Made by a program: the position numbers and the translations under genes. A model generated the notes under the pieces. The model had not been told where the DNA came from, searched no databases, and was given only the letters and a program-made list of their open reading frames with translations. This document shows positions 32,101-42,600 of a DNA stretch of 64,000 bases, one piece after another (the first letter of the stretch is position 1; every line of letters starts with the position of its first letter). Source of the DNA: Schizochytrium sp. TIO01 (lineage: Eukaryota > Sar > Bigyra > Thraustochytrida > Thraustochytriidae); assembly GCA_004764695.1 (NCBI GenBank), contig SMSO01000034.1, forward strand, positions 3,232,501 through 3,296,500, in the 5' to 3' direction.

Positions 32101-33316
32101 ATGTTGCGCTGTTTACATACTCATCGTGATTCTGCAGTTGTGATACCTGCTGGGAGACAGAAGACTCAGTTACAACTTGGATACCCTGGCCAAGTGATCG
32201 CACGTCTTCGTCTAGCCCTTCATACGGGACATCCACATATTGTCCCGCTAAGTTGTTGTGGAATTCTTGGACACTTTCCTCCATTTCATTTCCATGGCCT
32301 GTGCTTTCAGCAAAGTCCTCCTCAGAATCTACGTCTGCAGAGGCAATATTAGAAGTTTGACTAGTCACACCTTCAGCATGATCATCGCAGCTCTTTTCTG
32401 TTTGTTCCTCATCCTCAACAGGGCTATAGCGCTCGAAAAGTAGTCCATTTGAATGTTGCGGACTTTCATGGATTGAGTCATGTTCATCCATTGAGTAATC
32501 TTCGCTTATTTCGAGGTCGCTTTGGGAGCGCGGCGTGAGAGGCTCCTTGTCTCGCATACTAAATTCACTTTCGCTACCAAAGTCACCTTCCTCGACGTCA
32601 ATCTTAAGGGTATTGGGTTCTGCAGGCGGTAATGTACCTGAGCCTGAAGACTTGGGTTCTTCACTTGAGTTATCGGATCCTAGCAGGCTTACAAGTTCCT
32701 TTTGGTCATCTTCTTGTACCACGACAGCTTTCGGATCAAAGTGCACGTGCTTTTCGTCAGAAACACCCGCATGGACGGCCGGAGCATGCGTTTCATCTTC
32801 TTTTGTTTGGTCACCATCAAAAGTAACGCTCTCTTCCTCCAGTGGGAGATCTTCATTCTCAGATATCGAGTTAGAAGATGATTCGGCCTCGACTTCTATA
32901 TCCTTGATGTCTTCGCCAGCTCCGCCTTTGTTGCCTTGATCCTCCTCTTCCTCACCCTCCTCTTCGAAGTCATCCTCGAAGTCATCATCCTGGCCGTAGC
33001 TTTCTATGCTCGATTCCTGCACGCTCATTGGCGTTTCATCCTCGCTGTGTTCTCGGTCTTCCTCCAAATCTTCCTCAGATCCAGCCTTCGTGTTCCGCGT
33101 GTCTTGTTTTTCATAATCCTCATAATCCTCATAATCCTCCTCATCGCTATCATCATCGTTTTCGGCTTCAACGTCGTCTTCATTTCCAAGGCCTTTTCCA
33201 AGTCCCGCAATGTCTTCTTTGTCGGAATCCGAGCCTAAGCTATAAGAGCTTTCCTTCTCGGTCGCTGCTGGAGGAGGCGATGCTGGCACGTGCGGCATCT
33301 CGGGCGGCAGGTCCAT
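29144..33316 (-). CDS. acidic, repetitive low-complexity protein
   Basis: The start is the ATG at 33316 (MDLPPEMPHV), giving 1,390 residues to the TAA at 29144. The sequence is dominated by Ser, Glu, Asp, Asn and His with no recognised globular domain, and it should be intrinsically disordered. The first 180 residues hold several Asp/Glu clusters. Around residues 530-570 a 15-residue unit (EEGSENQSQDSREHN) is repeated three times. Residues about 650-830 consist of degenerate four-residue repeats of the type E-H-S-G/D or E-Y-S-D. The C-terminal third is Ser/Pro-rich. The TAA stop lies 4 bp before the ATG of the next ORF on the same strand. The last codons contain GTAAGA, so this ORF may be a first exon of the downstream gene and not a separate gene. 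Function unknown. Confidence 0.75.
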   Translation of the reverse strand: MDLPPEMPHVPASPPPAATEKESSYSLGSDSDKEDIAGLGKGLGNEDDVEAENDDDSDEEDYEDYEDYEKQDTRNTKAGSEEDLEEDREHSEDETPMSVQESSIESYGQDDDFEDDFEEEGEEEEDQGNKGGAGEDIKDIEVEAESSSNSISENEDLPLEEESVTFDGDQTKEDETHAPAVHAGVSDEKHVHFDPKAVVVQEDDQKELVSLLGSDNSSEEPKSSGSGTLPPAEPNTLKIDVEEGDFGSESEFSMRDKEPLTPRSQSDLEISEDYSMDEHDSIHESPQHSNGLLFERYSPVEDEEQTEKSCDDHAEGVTSQTSNIASADVDSEEDFAESTGHGNEMEESVQEFHNNLAGQYVDVPYEGLDEDVRSLGQGIQVVTESSVSQQVSQLQNHDEYVNSATFDDGNEETDQQSTDGSEHPSDGLMYIEESQSVDACSHSEENDDRSSEDLGRLDDDSEEETPNGNHDSLSVDGHSAEESNSSNGALQSPGSLAKADYLVNEHSFEGENESDHALHGHENFSLGEYNEEGSENQSQDSREHNEEGSENQSQDSREHNEEGSENQSQDSSNNAAIHSSNDHEHQSIISSESLSRFDEVGKQNDDFEAEHGTKAGKDLDDSHASEYCSEHDDKLSLGSSNSHRVDNEEVDNLEHYAGHSNDFDDEYSNRHSDEYCDGLNVNLNAKHSNNLVTGYNNEFGNEHDGEHGVQYDIDHIGEHDHVENSEHDNSFVDEQSDEHSDQLSAGHGSEYSGEYSDDRSGEHSGRFRNKYNDKVNGTEHISGFEKGLSDEDGSKNSDKPSGKQNDGLSEENDDERNDELKEEHEEYGIERDTASEVEYNEENDDDSVLNIQSSAPLGRCDDCSDVDDSFSKNGTKGDGGPDDQAGTASVDQGDRTTNINIDTEFAVHAKDVAIAPDSQAQALSPVSNTSSKVRSDGGEEFESHIQAENSSTSSPLNNSAVSPSVLSKASEISSMDSKAGHPIISEDTFFAGENMGNADATGGSSKKPYSGAFEDDNSLVEASPNFHKDEAVSEKLSEGNFESPRSHHSNQNSEQDISSPGANSDDKAFVGSPLAVSEQASSPSNKDYSCSSETSGAEEAELSSDIEKTSDYVLEDRAVSLDLSGNNIEASRSIASSPGEKSLGATSGSSKLGDRGLDSVVKETGDAASQFDAASPASHLSSSSVLRSSSAKSPESKISASPVSSAQSQFSSAEHQSSGRSAHDASESPPESPAIVKPIPLAMPSPLTHLPPGKAEAFGMQASTTPATPASYPGSAYSPSDHGDQDDKSLSYSSPSQSPRTPHKMNLPGDDEDYEEFQNLNETEQEGKGEGVGFEEDQTKPDDNLSQTQSGARLAQLSASIEANVDATPPSSSSSRLERYKPSSIQTGRK
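31602..31736 (-). repeat. three tandem copies of a 45-bp coding repeat
   Basis: Three nearly identical 45-bp units inside the acidic ORF encode the 15-residue unit EEGSENQSQDSREHN. They differ at very few bases, so the expansion is recent or kept uniform by gene conversion. The in-frame length preserves the ORF. Confidence 0.95.
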
Positions 33317-34659
33317 CTTCAACTTAGGTCAGGCCGCTCTCTCCCCTCCTATTTTCCAAGTTGTCTACACGGACCTTCTCCAAAGGCTTCGTGGAGACGA
33401 CGCCAGCGTCAATGCTGAGCCCGCGGTAGTACAGAAGAGGAGCAAGAACGAAATGAGTGAAGAAATGAACCAAAACGCCAGGCAGTTAGCAGCGTCGCAC
33501 GAGCAGAGCAATATGCCAATCACCAGGATACCAGCAAGGGCCCCGGGATTCGCGAGCCTCCAGCGGCCCGCTTCGCCGTGGCCTTCGCACGGATGTGAAT
33601 TTGTCTCGATCCCATTTATTGAGCACCCTCGTGGCAAAAAACAGGGCAATTAAAAAAACGCGTTGGCTACTTACTGGAAAAAGAACCTCAGTAGACTTCT
33701 ACCCTATACGTTAGGAGGGCGTTATCCCTCCAGCTCACGCATCAATATTATTCATTTCCTATAATTTTTTCATGAGGAGAAGTTCTCTACGGAGTAATCA
33801 GTGACTATGCCTTACTATAGAATTGGTGTTGTGTTTAGTTTTTTTTTTTAGTTTTTAAAAAAATATTTTAAAAGGTTTTCTAAAGTTTCTTTCAAAAAAG
33901 AAACAAGGTAAAAATGAATCCTGCATACTTTTTATACAAACTGCAAATCTTCCTCGACCAACTTTCATCGAAACAGTACCTTTTCTTTGATTACTCAACC
34001 CTTTCTTCAACTCGACGCTTATCATATTTTAGATGCATAATATCTGTGTAACCTCGAGGTGATTGTCTATTGTAAAACAAGGCACAGTACATTGGCATGT
34101 ACCACTCTTTGAGTTCTTCTACGACACAGCTACCTTTAAAAAGTTAGCACGTGTCATAGATTCACGCCTGTCAATACAACTCTCAACAGAGCAGCCCTGA
34201 TGTCAAACATTTTCAATCCACTGGTGGATCTTCTGAAAGATGATCGTGTGTCTATCTGTCGCACGTAAAGAGTCTCTTTGAATCAGGGACGTGCTGAAGA
34301 ACATTTTTTCATTCGAACCTGATAACCTCCTGAGATAAAATCGGACTTGGAAAATATACGCTATCGGCATCTTACGAAACCACTGGTGAAAGTAGATCAC
34401 GAAACCACCGGCACATCTATAAGAGACATCCGCCTTAATACAAGATGATCTACTGAGAAGGGTAATTCTCATGAATCACATTCAATCAATGGCACTGCCA
34501 TTTACTATGTCAAGAGCAGTCTTGGGTCGGGACATGCGAAGCAGAATCGTGCTAATTTTAAGAAGTGAAGGTGGCCACCTAGTACATGCAGGAGTTATAC
34601 CATATTTATTTGAATGGTCGTGCATCATTTATAATTTCTACGCAGTTGTACAATAACAT
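33317..34659. other. intergenic region upstream of the acidic-protein gene
   Basis: Should hold the promoter of the minus-strand gene starting at 33316. A minus-strand ORF at 33365-33649 has a hydrophobic stretch but no homology I recognise and ends before the gene, so it is probably 5' leader sequence. No RNA gene seen. Confidence 0.5.
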
Positions 34660-35720
34660 CCAATCAGGGTACCAGTTTTTGTGTACATGATTGCAATTAT
34701 TAAGTTTTATTTTATATTACGTTTGGTCTCACTGCAGTTTATTTTCTGAAGTTCCGTAACTATTCAAATCCCTCCGTTAACGCATATGCTTACGACGACT
34801 TCTACATATTTTGTCAATAGTATAGAAAATAGAATTTAGAAATTATTAAAAAATACTTTACGTTCTGTATATGTCCCGCATTATGATTGGTAACACATAA
34901 ACAAGAACAAGGCATCTAATAGTACAAATGATCGTTTGAAAATTATGTCCTTCCGACATCAAATTGCATTGGCGAATATTTATAACCATTGGGAACAAGT
35001 TCGTCAAGATTTTTTACGTCGTAGTGCTTATTGATCTTTTCCCAGTATTTGTGTCTTATTGGATCATAATAATTAACTGGAGCGCCATCTTCATAAAGAC
35101 AACAAACCTCTTCATGCTCTTCAATGATAGAAACTTCACAATATTCCGTTGTAGAGCATTTACATTTACAGTCAACCACGGGGAAATATAATTAGCTTGA
35201 GACCAATATTGAAATTCGAATGATAGTAATATTCCTTCATAAGACCCTTGAGTTTTTTGTATCCCCTACCAAAACCTCCGTGCAAGATCTAACCCTGAAT
35301 AACCACTGCATAAACCAACAGTCGTGTAACTAAAGATCTCATGATGCAAGAGAGATGGGATTGTTGAAAATCAAACACCAAAATTATGCTAGCCAAATTG
35401 GCTACCTTCTATTCACAGGTTAGTTTTAATTTTAATATTAGTCGTCGCTGTCATAGTTTTCGAGCACATTGTTGTTTTGGTAGTGAGTTCTGTTTATAGT
35501 TCGGATAGAAAGACAATAATATTGAATTTTAAAAGTAGCTTTCATACGCGTTGCATAACTTTATCTTAATTTTAAAACCTTACTATTTATATATATAATT
35601 TTTTCTTATTAAAATAATTAATAATTAAATAATTAGGCAGATACTTTTTAATTTAAAAAAGAAAAACTTGAACATGGTGAGAAATGACTTAGATAGACAA
35701 TAATAATTCAGAGGGCAGTC
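34660..35720. other. AT-rich island with possible decayed gene fragment
   Basis: Composition shifts to markedly AT-rich compared with the flanks. On the minus strand an open stretch at 34943-35191 encodes a Cys-rich beginning (DCKCKCSTTEYCE) and a YYDPIRHKYWEKINKHYD segment, with no ATG at its start. Just upstream, in another frame (about 35,190-35,300), lies GYKKLKGLMKEYYYHSNFN, ending at a stop in the overlap. Two protein-like pieces in adjacent frames suggest a frameshifted or unrecognised spliced gene. I do not recognise the family. Confidence 0.35.
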
Positions 35721-36837
35721 ATATTGGCATACCAAGTTGAAGCAAATCCAAGCACGCGTCGCATGAGAAAGCGCCAGTGCGACGTACAATTCAGGTTTAC
35801 TGGTGTTGTGAACTCAACACAGGCCTCACAGAGGAGAGCCTTGGCATACTTAGAACACATGGAGGCAGTGAGGAACGTTCGGTTTTCAAGCAGGCTCAGG
35901 TATCAGCATCTTGAGAATGGCGAAGGATCAACAAAGCAAAGAAATGCGGCAATAGAAACGAGCGACGACGCGACCAGACGCCGTACACAAGTTTGACAAA
36001 GTATTGAACGGGTTGTCACGGCGGCGGCGGGCTTGGGGATAGCCGCGAGGTACGCTCGATGAGGATTCTCGTACTACCAAAGAGAAACGCTCAGTGCAAC
36101 TTGCAATTGTATGCAGCTCAAACGGCCTATCAAGTATAAATAGATCGAGACACTCCGTCAATTTCTTCGAAAGGTCTGCATTCTTTTTTCCTCTGCCCCG
36201 AACCTTCTCCCGTCCTTCTCCCGTCCTTCTCCTTGAGCCGTCTTCGTCTCCGCTTTCAAGCCCACATCCTCGAGTCCAGCGATGGCCAGAACTATAGAAT
36301 CAGCATGCTAAGCCAAGTCTTGGGCCCCTTTGCTCGACCTTCGCGCGACCTCCGCTGCCATACCTAGCGAGCCGCACAAGACGGTCATGAGAGGGTGTAA
36401 TCCACCTTGAGTAGATCCAAATTCAATCGTGAGCAGTGCAGAGTCTTATGGATCTTGCAAGCTGAGCTCTGTGTGGCTGGGCTCTTGAACATGAGACCGT
36501 TGCAAAAAAAGAGAACAGAAAATAAACAGAAGAAACTAAGGAGAAATAAGAAACGAATAGCAATATGAGACAAACCTTCAACCACGACAACCATCGTGAG
36601 AACCTCAACTGCAGGCGCCTTGCTGCGGGCAAGCGGCGGGTGCAAATTGTCCTGGAATAGGTCCTGCTGCGCAGACGGATACTTGGGCTTGAGTGGCAAA
36701 TACGATGTAAGTGCATGAAGTTAACTGGAGACAAAGTTGATGGAAGAGTTTTGCTTTGATACCTGCGACGGCTGCTGTAGTTAGAGGTGAAGATTGATAT
36801 ACGAATATACGAATGGAGAGAGCCCTGAGAACTGACG
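35721..36837. other. intergenic region upstream of the kinesin gene
   Basis: Contains the kinesin promoter and 5' UTR. A plus-strand frame at 35724-35996 (90 codons, no ATG at its start) and overlapping minus-strand frames at 36,385-36,898 are not recognised. The latter lie in different frames and conflict with one another. I see no supported gene. Confidence 0.45.
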
Positions 36838-39288
36838 ATGGACTTAAATAGGGGAGCGGCAGAATCTGTTGTGCGCAATGTGGATAAACGCACCGCACGG
36901 CGTGAAAATAGAAAAGCTTTTATAGAAGGAATTGCTCAGTTTCGAGCCCAACACCAACTGCTTCAAGGTGAAAATGCAAATCAAGGACCTGAAGTGAGTT
37001 CTGATGCAGGATCTGCGCAAGATGTTCAAAACGCTGCAAACCATACTAATGATGAAGACCAGATGGTTCGGGTATTCGTGCGGAAACGGCCTATCTTCCC
37101 CCACGAGCTTGAGCAAAAGGAATTCGATGTCATCTCGAGCGATAAAACTCATGGCGAACTCTTTGTGCATGACGCACGTATGGAAGCAGACATGAAAGGA
37201 AGGTTTTTGAATCATCACAAGTTCAGCTTCTCAGAGGTTTTTTCGGAGAATGATGACAGTGATAAGGTCTACGATAATGTCATACAGCCCTTGGTACGTC
37301 TCACGCGCCAAGGGGGCAATGGCACAGCCCTTATGTACGGTCAAACTGGGTCCGGAAAGTCATATACAATGTCGCACATCTACTATCGTTCGGCCTGGGC
37401 ACTCTTTGAAGGATCTGCTACGGAGGATGAGAACGACCGCGGACCTGCAATCCGCAGAGCTTGGGTCTCCTTTGTAGAGCTCACTGGGGACACGTGTGCG
37501 GATGTGCTCAATGGAAACCAGAAACTACAGCTCTTAACTTGCCCTAACGGTGATGTCATCACATTCCCCGCAGTTCAGGTAGAAGTATCTTCACCGCAAG
37601 AGCTCCACGACTGCATCAAGTTTGCTTGTAGTCTGCGTGCAACAGCTGCAACCGGTGTGCATGATCAATCGTCGCGTTCACATGCCCTATGTCGGGTTGA
37701 ACTGGAAGGAGGTAACGCTCTAACAATGGTCGATCTTGCAGGTAGCGAGCATCGAATTGATTCAGCTGACCACGATGCACAACGTCGCAAAGAAAGCGCA
37801 CAAATTAACAGTTCACTCATGAAACTGAAAGAATGCATTCGTGCTCGCGCACGCAATGCAGATTACATTCCATACCGTCAAAGTAAATTGACGCATTTGC
37901 TACGGCCCTCGTTTGTGGAAGACCCAAATACAAAGAGTCGTACGGTGATCATTGCCACAGTTTCCCCATCAAGTAAAGACACTGAACATTCATTAAACAC
38001 ACTTCGACACTCTTGCATTATGGATGGACAAGACCCTCAAGATGGAGAGACTCGCTGGGTTTCTGGTGGCACTACTGTAAGACAAAATCTCCCGCCTGTC
38101 GATGTAACGATGCTTGCTCGTCAGCGTAAGGCTCGCCAGAGTAGGGGTGAAGTCCCTTCTGAGGGTCCGAGCTGGGGCTCGGCCCCCTCTAAGCACCACT
38201 CGCGAGACGGCAGTTTCGACAATGTAGCAAAAGCGGCAAGTCAGAAGAAAGCATTGGCTCTGAAAGAAAGAAAACGTCGTCAGGCGGAAAATGCTGCCCG
38301 AAAAACACTATCAGCTGCTGCACTTGAGAAACTAGAAATTGCGCGCTCTCATTGCGGGTATCGGCAGCGTGAGCGTATGAATCGATTACAATTTGAGGCT
38401 AAAGAGAAGGCACGTTTGGAGATGGAAGCACCACAGAAAACAGATAGTAAATCCTATAAACTACCTAAGATCCCTTCCAACCGGCTAGGAAGTGCATCTA
38501 GTAAGAACAAGCCAACGGCTCCAAGTAGCGGACGAAGCAGGCCAAGCCCGCGCGAGCCTGTGCAAAGTGTAGGTATATTAGCCCCTAATAATGCTAGCAG
38601 GTCAAATGTAGAAATCCGCGTCAGGTCGCCTCCCTTAGATGCGGTTCCCTCATTAGCACAAGTGCAGAGGTCTAGGAAAAGCAAACCTGCTGCAGCGGCA
38701 TCTCCAATTGACCTTGACGCGCTTCGTGCAAAGGTCTGGAATGACCCTAACGTGCCTGATGATCAAAAGGAAGAGTATATTGTGATGCTCATCAAGCAAG
38801 CGCGTGAACGAAGATCAACTACTGGAAACGCAGTTTCTCACAATCCGAAAAGTCAACATAATTCTGCACTGCCTGCGCCCAATACCGCTTCCAACTCCCA
38901 ATCACTTGTTGCCCAGAAGCCTATGAGTAGGCATGAAAAGGTGCAACAAGCACGACTTCGTATGATTGAAAAGGAACAGAGTCTTGCTAGACGCAAGCTT
39001 GATCGTAAGATGGAAGCTCATGCACATGTTGCGACGACTTCAAGCACAGCGTCGGTGAGCAGCAATAATATGGATGAGTTGCGTGCTGAGATAGGTCGTT
39101 TACATTCTCAACTTCAGCAAGAAACCGATCAGGTGACAAAGTTTGCACTGAAACAACAATACAGTCGCACCAAGGCTACATTGATGCGTTTCGAGCGACA
39201 GAAGAAGCAAGCTGTAGCAATGGAATCCCCATCGAGAGCGAGTGCACAACAACCATTGGAGAGTATTTCTCCTCGAACACTAGAATAA
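36838..39288 (+). CDS. kinesin-13-like motor protein
   Basis: The protein has 816 residues. The motor lies near the N-terminus, about 76-400. It starts VRVFVRKRP and holds P-loop GQTGSGKS at 168-175, switch I SSRSH at 278-282 and switch II DLAGSE at 299-304. LKECIRAR and SKLTHLLR follow. The order VRKRP, DVIS, then a short basic/acidic loop, and the LKECIRA signature, match kinesin-13 (KIF2/MCAK), microtubule depolymerases. The loop-2 KVD tripeptide typical of kinesin-13 is not conserved (EADMK stands there), so depolymerase activity is uncertain. The tail is Lys/Arg/Ser-rich with predicted coiled coils at about 695-730 and 743-795. No intron is needed. All nucleotide-binding motifs are intact, unlike the degenerate motor relative at 23668-29139. 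Confidence 0.93.
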   Translation: MDLNRGAAESVVRNVDKRTARRENRKAFIEGIAQFRAQHQLLQGENANQGPEVSSDAGSAQDVQNAANHTNDEDQMVRVFVRKRPIFPHELEQKEFDVISSDKTHGELFVHDARMEADMKGRFLNHHKFSFSEVFSENDDSDKVYDNVIQPLVRLTRQGGNGTALMYGQTGSGKSYTMSHIYYRSAWALFEGSATEDENDRGPAIRRAWVSFVELTGDTCADVLNGNQKLQLLTCPNGDVITFPAVQVEVSSPQELHDCIKFACSLRATAATGVHDQSSRSHALCRVELEGGNALTMVDLAGSEHRIDSADHDAQRRKESAQINSSLMKLKECIRARARNADYIPYRQSKLTHLLRPSFVEDPNTKSRTVIIATVSPSSKDTEHSLNTLRHSCIMDGQDPQDGETRWVSGGTTVRQNLPPVDVTMLARQRKARQSRGEVPSEGPSWGSAPSKHHSRDGSFDNVAKAASQKKALALKERKRRQAENAARKTLSAAALEKLEIARSHCGYRQRERMNRLQFEAKEKARLEMEAPQKTDSKSYKLPKIPSNRLGSASSKNKPTAPSSGRSRPSPREPVQSVGILAPNNASRSNVEIRVRSPPLDAVPSLAQVQRSRKSKPAAAASPIDLDALRAKVWNDPNVPDDQKEEYIVMLIKQARERRSTTGNAVSHNPKSQHNSALPAPNTASNSQSLVAQKPMSRHEKVQQARLRMIEKEQSLARRKLDRKMEAHAHVATTSSTASVSSNNMDELRAEIGRLHSQLQQETDQVTKFALKQQYSRTKATLMRFERQKKQAVAMESPSRASAQQPLESISPRTLE

Positions 39289-39647
39289 GAATTATATCAT
39301 AGATTATGATGCGCAGATAAAAGGTGTTGAGTTCCAATTAAATTGCTATGCGTGAATACAGGTTTTTGTTCAACATGTAGATAAAGCTTATCAAATTATA
39401 GTACACGTAAGCATTAAAACCATATTTCATTTCCGAATTGCGTGATTTTTGATCCAGGGTGTTATATTTGGAAGACCAAATTCCATCTGAGTTCAAGGAA
39501 AAGAGGGTTGAGTAAGGCCATATTCAAAGACAGACAATTTATCTTAGACGGGAACTGGAGAAATTATACATAGGCTTCTCAGCCATATAAATGGACAAGT
39601 AATTATTAAAAAAGGAACCAGAAATGAGGTAATACTGACCATCACCA
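39289..39647. other. short convergent intergenic region
   Basis: Holds the 3' UTRs of the kinesin (+) and the PIP kinase (-). Nothing else seen. Confidence 0.7.
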
Positions 39648-42600
39648 TCATTCAAATACAAATTCATCAACAAAGCCTAAGAAACGATCACCGTAACGTT
39701 CAGGATCGACTGCAGAGATTCCATCAGCGTGCTGTGTAAGACCTTTAAAGACACTTTCAAGCTTCTTGGATAGATTGAACTCCTGAAGAATGTCAATGAT
39801 GCCCACGAAAAGTTTCACTGTTTCCCTACGTCCTGTACCATTCGAGATCCGAAGTGCATCAAAACTTTGATGCCACTCCCCACCCAAAGTCTCCCATAGC
39901 GGAAGGCAGGACGGTTTGTTTGGCTCCATAAGCTGACTTAGCTCAGGAGAAGCTGGTGCTGCTGATGAACTAGGCTCTCCTGCTGAAGTTGGTACCAACG
40001 ACTGAGCAGAGGAGTGTGTATTAACAGAGGAAGATAATGCTTGTGGAGCAGTGTTCTGTGTTATTATAGAGCCTCCTGCTCCGCAGGTGCTACTCTTGCT
40101 GAGAGAGGAACCTCTCCGCCCTCCCGTGAGTGAGCTACGTTGCAAAGATCGTGCCTTAAATACAACTGGAGAGGAAATGCGTTGTTGCACAATCCGTTGT
40201 AGACTTTGGTCAGCTTGCCATTTTGGAGGGCATTTGTTGGCTTTGTTGGTTAGGAAATCATGAAGTACGGGGCTGTCAACACGATAATTAACCAAACTCA
40301 AAATACTATCAATCCATTGTACAAGTTCCTGTTCACGACGACGAACAAACTCCGGCTCCATAAAACCAATAAGTTGCTTTCGGGGTAGTGGTGGGAGCCG
40401 CAGTGCAGAGTTAGCACTTTTGAGCTCCTCTTGAAGACCCTTCTGCAGCCTTTCAAAATCCTTGTAACGACGGAAAACGATCCAATGAACTTCACGATTT
40501 TCAATGTCCAAGTCTTCGGATTCCATCGCGATCTCTATCTCATCTCTGGTCATTTCGCGAGAGATCAAGAAGCTGTAAAGTGTACAAGATTGTCGAAAAA
40601 TTGTTGAACTCTCACGAGAACGTTTTGCCTTACCGTGGCCAATAAGCTGGAGCTGAACAGGGGTATCCGGCGGTAATAAACATGCAGTCTCCTGCCTTTG
40701 TAGACGATTTCGGCGCAAGATAGCACCAAGTTCGGATGGTGCTTGTTCTTCTTCGCATGCAAAAGCTTCTACAGAATCTGTCGTCTTACAAGACGAGATA
40801 TCTGAGAAACGAGGTGAGCTCGAGAGAAGGGAAAAGCGGGCTCCTGAAGGCGACTCTAAGCCGGATTTGGGAGTGTCCATAGGGTCTGCATATGCCATAT
40901 TTGCAGTAGGACCAGCTCCCACAAAGGGCGAATCAAGTTTTTCTGCAGATGCCACGCCCAATAGAAAGGAATAATCCATCAGGTTATGTTTTTCAAGCCA
41001 TGCTACATCTCGCTTGAGTTGACTCATCACTAGGCTCTTACGCTTAACACCCAACCCAAAACGACTACGTAGATTGAGGTCTTTTAGAACGAAAGGCTTG
41101 GCGCCTGCCGTAGATGTACCTGTTGAGCCACGGCGAAGGTCAGGACTTGCTGACGAGTAAAAACTAGCTCTTGGAGCATTCGGGGAGGCAAAACCAGTGC
41201 TGGGTCTATTATTACAAGATTTTGGTGTATGAGGATTGGAAATTGATGGCGATGTACCTTCAGCACAGTTGTTCATAAACCCTGTCTCATCAGCTGGATG
41301 CGGCGATGATTCAGATGGTGGGGAGCTATTCGTGCGTTGCAAAGAGGGACGTTGCAAGCCTGGCGTGTAAGCAGTCTCAGTTGAGTTCTTACGAGGCATC
41401 GGTGGCGTTGCTGTGCCAATGTGTTGCTGCATTAAAGGTCTGCTTGGAGATGAGGTAAATCTATTATGAACAGAACCTTTGAGATCATAGACTTCGTTGA
41501 AGAGCAAGCTTGGCTCCTTGTAAGGAAAATCAAGAATGTTGGTCATGATTATAATGGTCAAGCTTTGCGGTAAGACATCAGGAATTGCTTCTAAAGTGTA
41601 GAGGCCAAGAAAACGGGGAAGAAAAGAATGGCGATACGTAGCAATGTGGTCGATCATGCTAGGAAGGATCCGCAAAAGGGTCTCACGCTCCGAACGCCTC
41701 ACTTCTTTTACGATAAGCTTCTGATCGGCACTTTTAAAGAATATTGCACCACTCTTTCCGCCGCCTTCGCCCCCTCCACGAAGTGCTTCTGTGCAGAGAG
41801 ATTTTTGGAAGTCTCCAGCTTCGATGCCCTGATGTTTACGAAAATTACGAAAGACCACAGGACACCAGTCTGTGAGTCGAAACTGTACACTACGACCAGG
41901 CGAAAGTTCAAGGTATGGTTGGTGTTGTACATAATGGCTAAAATCGTCGATTCGCGTACGTCGTTGAGGCTGTAACTTGTCCTGCGTCAGAGCTAGATTG
42001 ATACCATGACTCAAAACACGCCCAAGCAAGGACTCTGGCTGTTGACGCGAGGTCCCGACTTGCCCAGTGGATGCCCGGGTTGAAACACCAGAAGCTCCAG
42101 TAGGTCTTTGGGACAGTTTTGCAGGCATAGAAGAAGCTGATGTTGAGCGAGTTTGACGATTTTGTGCTGCCATGTCTAATGAATGTTGCAAAGAGTCGAT
42201 AAGAGCATCATCAAAAGTTGGTGAGCTTACTAGTTCTGGTGAGCTCATGGGCCGCAATGTCTTTGATAGGAAAATGTCTTCGTCAACGAGTATAGGTGTT
42301 TCGTGATTATTAGCATTGATATCTGCCGCAATCGACTCTTTAGAAGAGCCACCCTCGGTTCTAGGTTTCAATGAAGATTCAGTATTTGTTGCTGGAAAGG
42401 AAAACCTTTGTGCATCGGATTCCAGATTCGGACAGCTGACAAGAGGTTTACACTCCTCACTCTTGCTGCTTTGAACCGTCTCTAGTTGGGCCAGCTGACT
42501 TGTGGTTGCACTCTGGTATGTTTTCGATGACATGCCATGAGCTTTATCATCATATCCACTCTTTTCCTCTTCGCACTCTTGGACATTATTGGATACAATA

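Noticed and set aside
33365..33649. Minus-strand ORF with a hydrophobic stretch upstream of the acidic protein
   Set aside because: It ends before the gene, shows no homology and is more likely 5' leader or promoter sequence. No splice link to the ATG at 33316 was seen.
36385..36898. Possible small spliced secreted protein on the minus strand upstream of the kinesin
   Set aside because: Candidate splice sites do not give one consistent frame, and no family is recognised.
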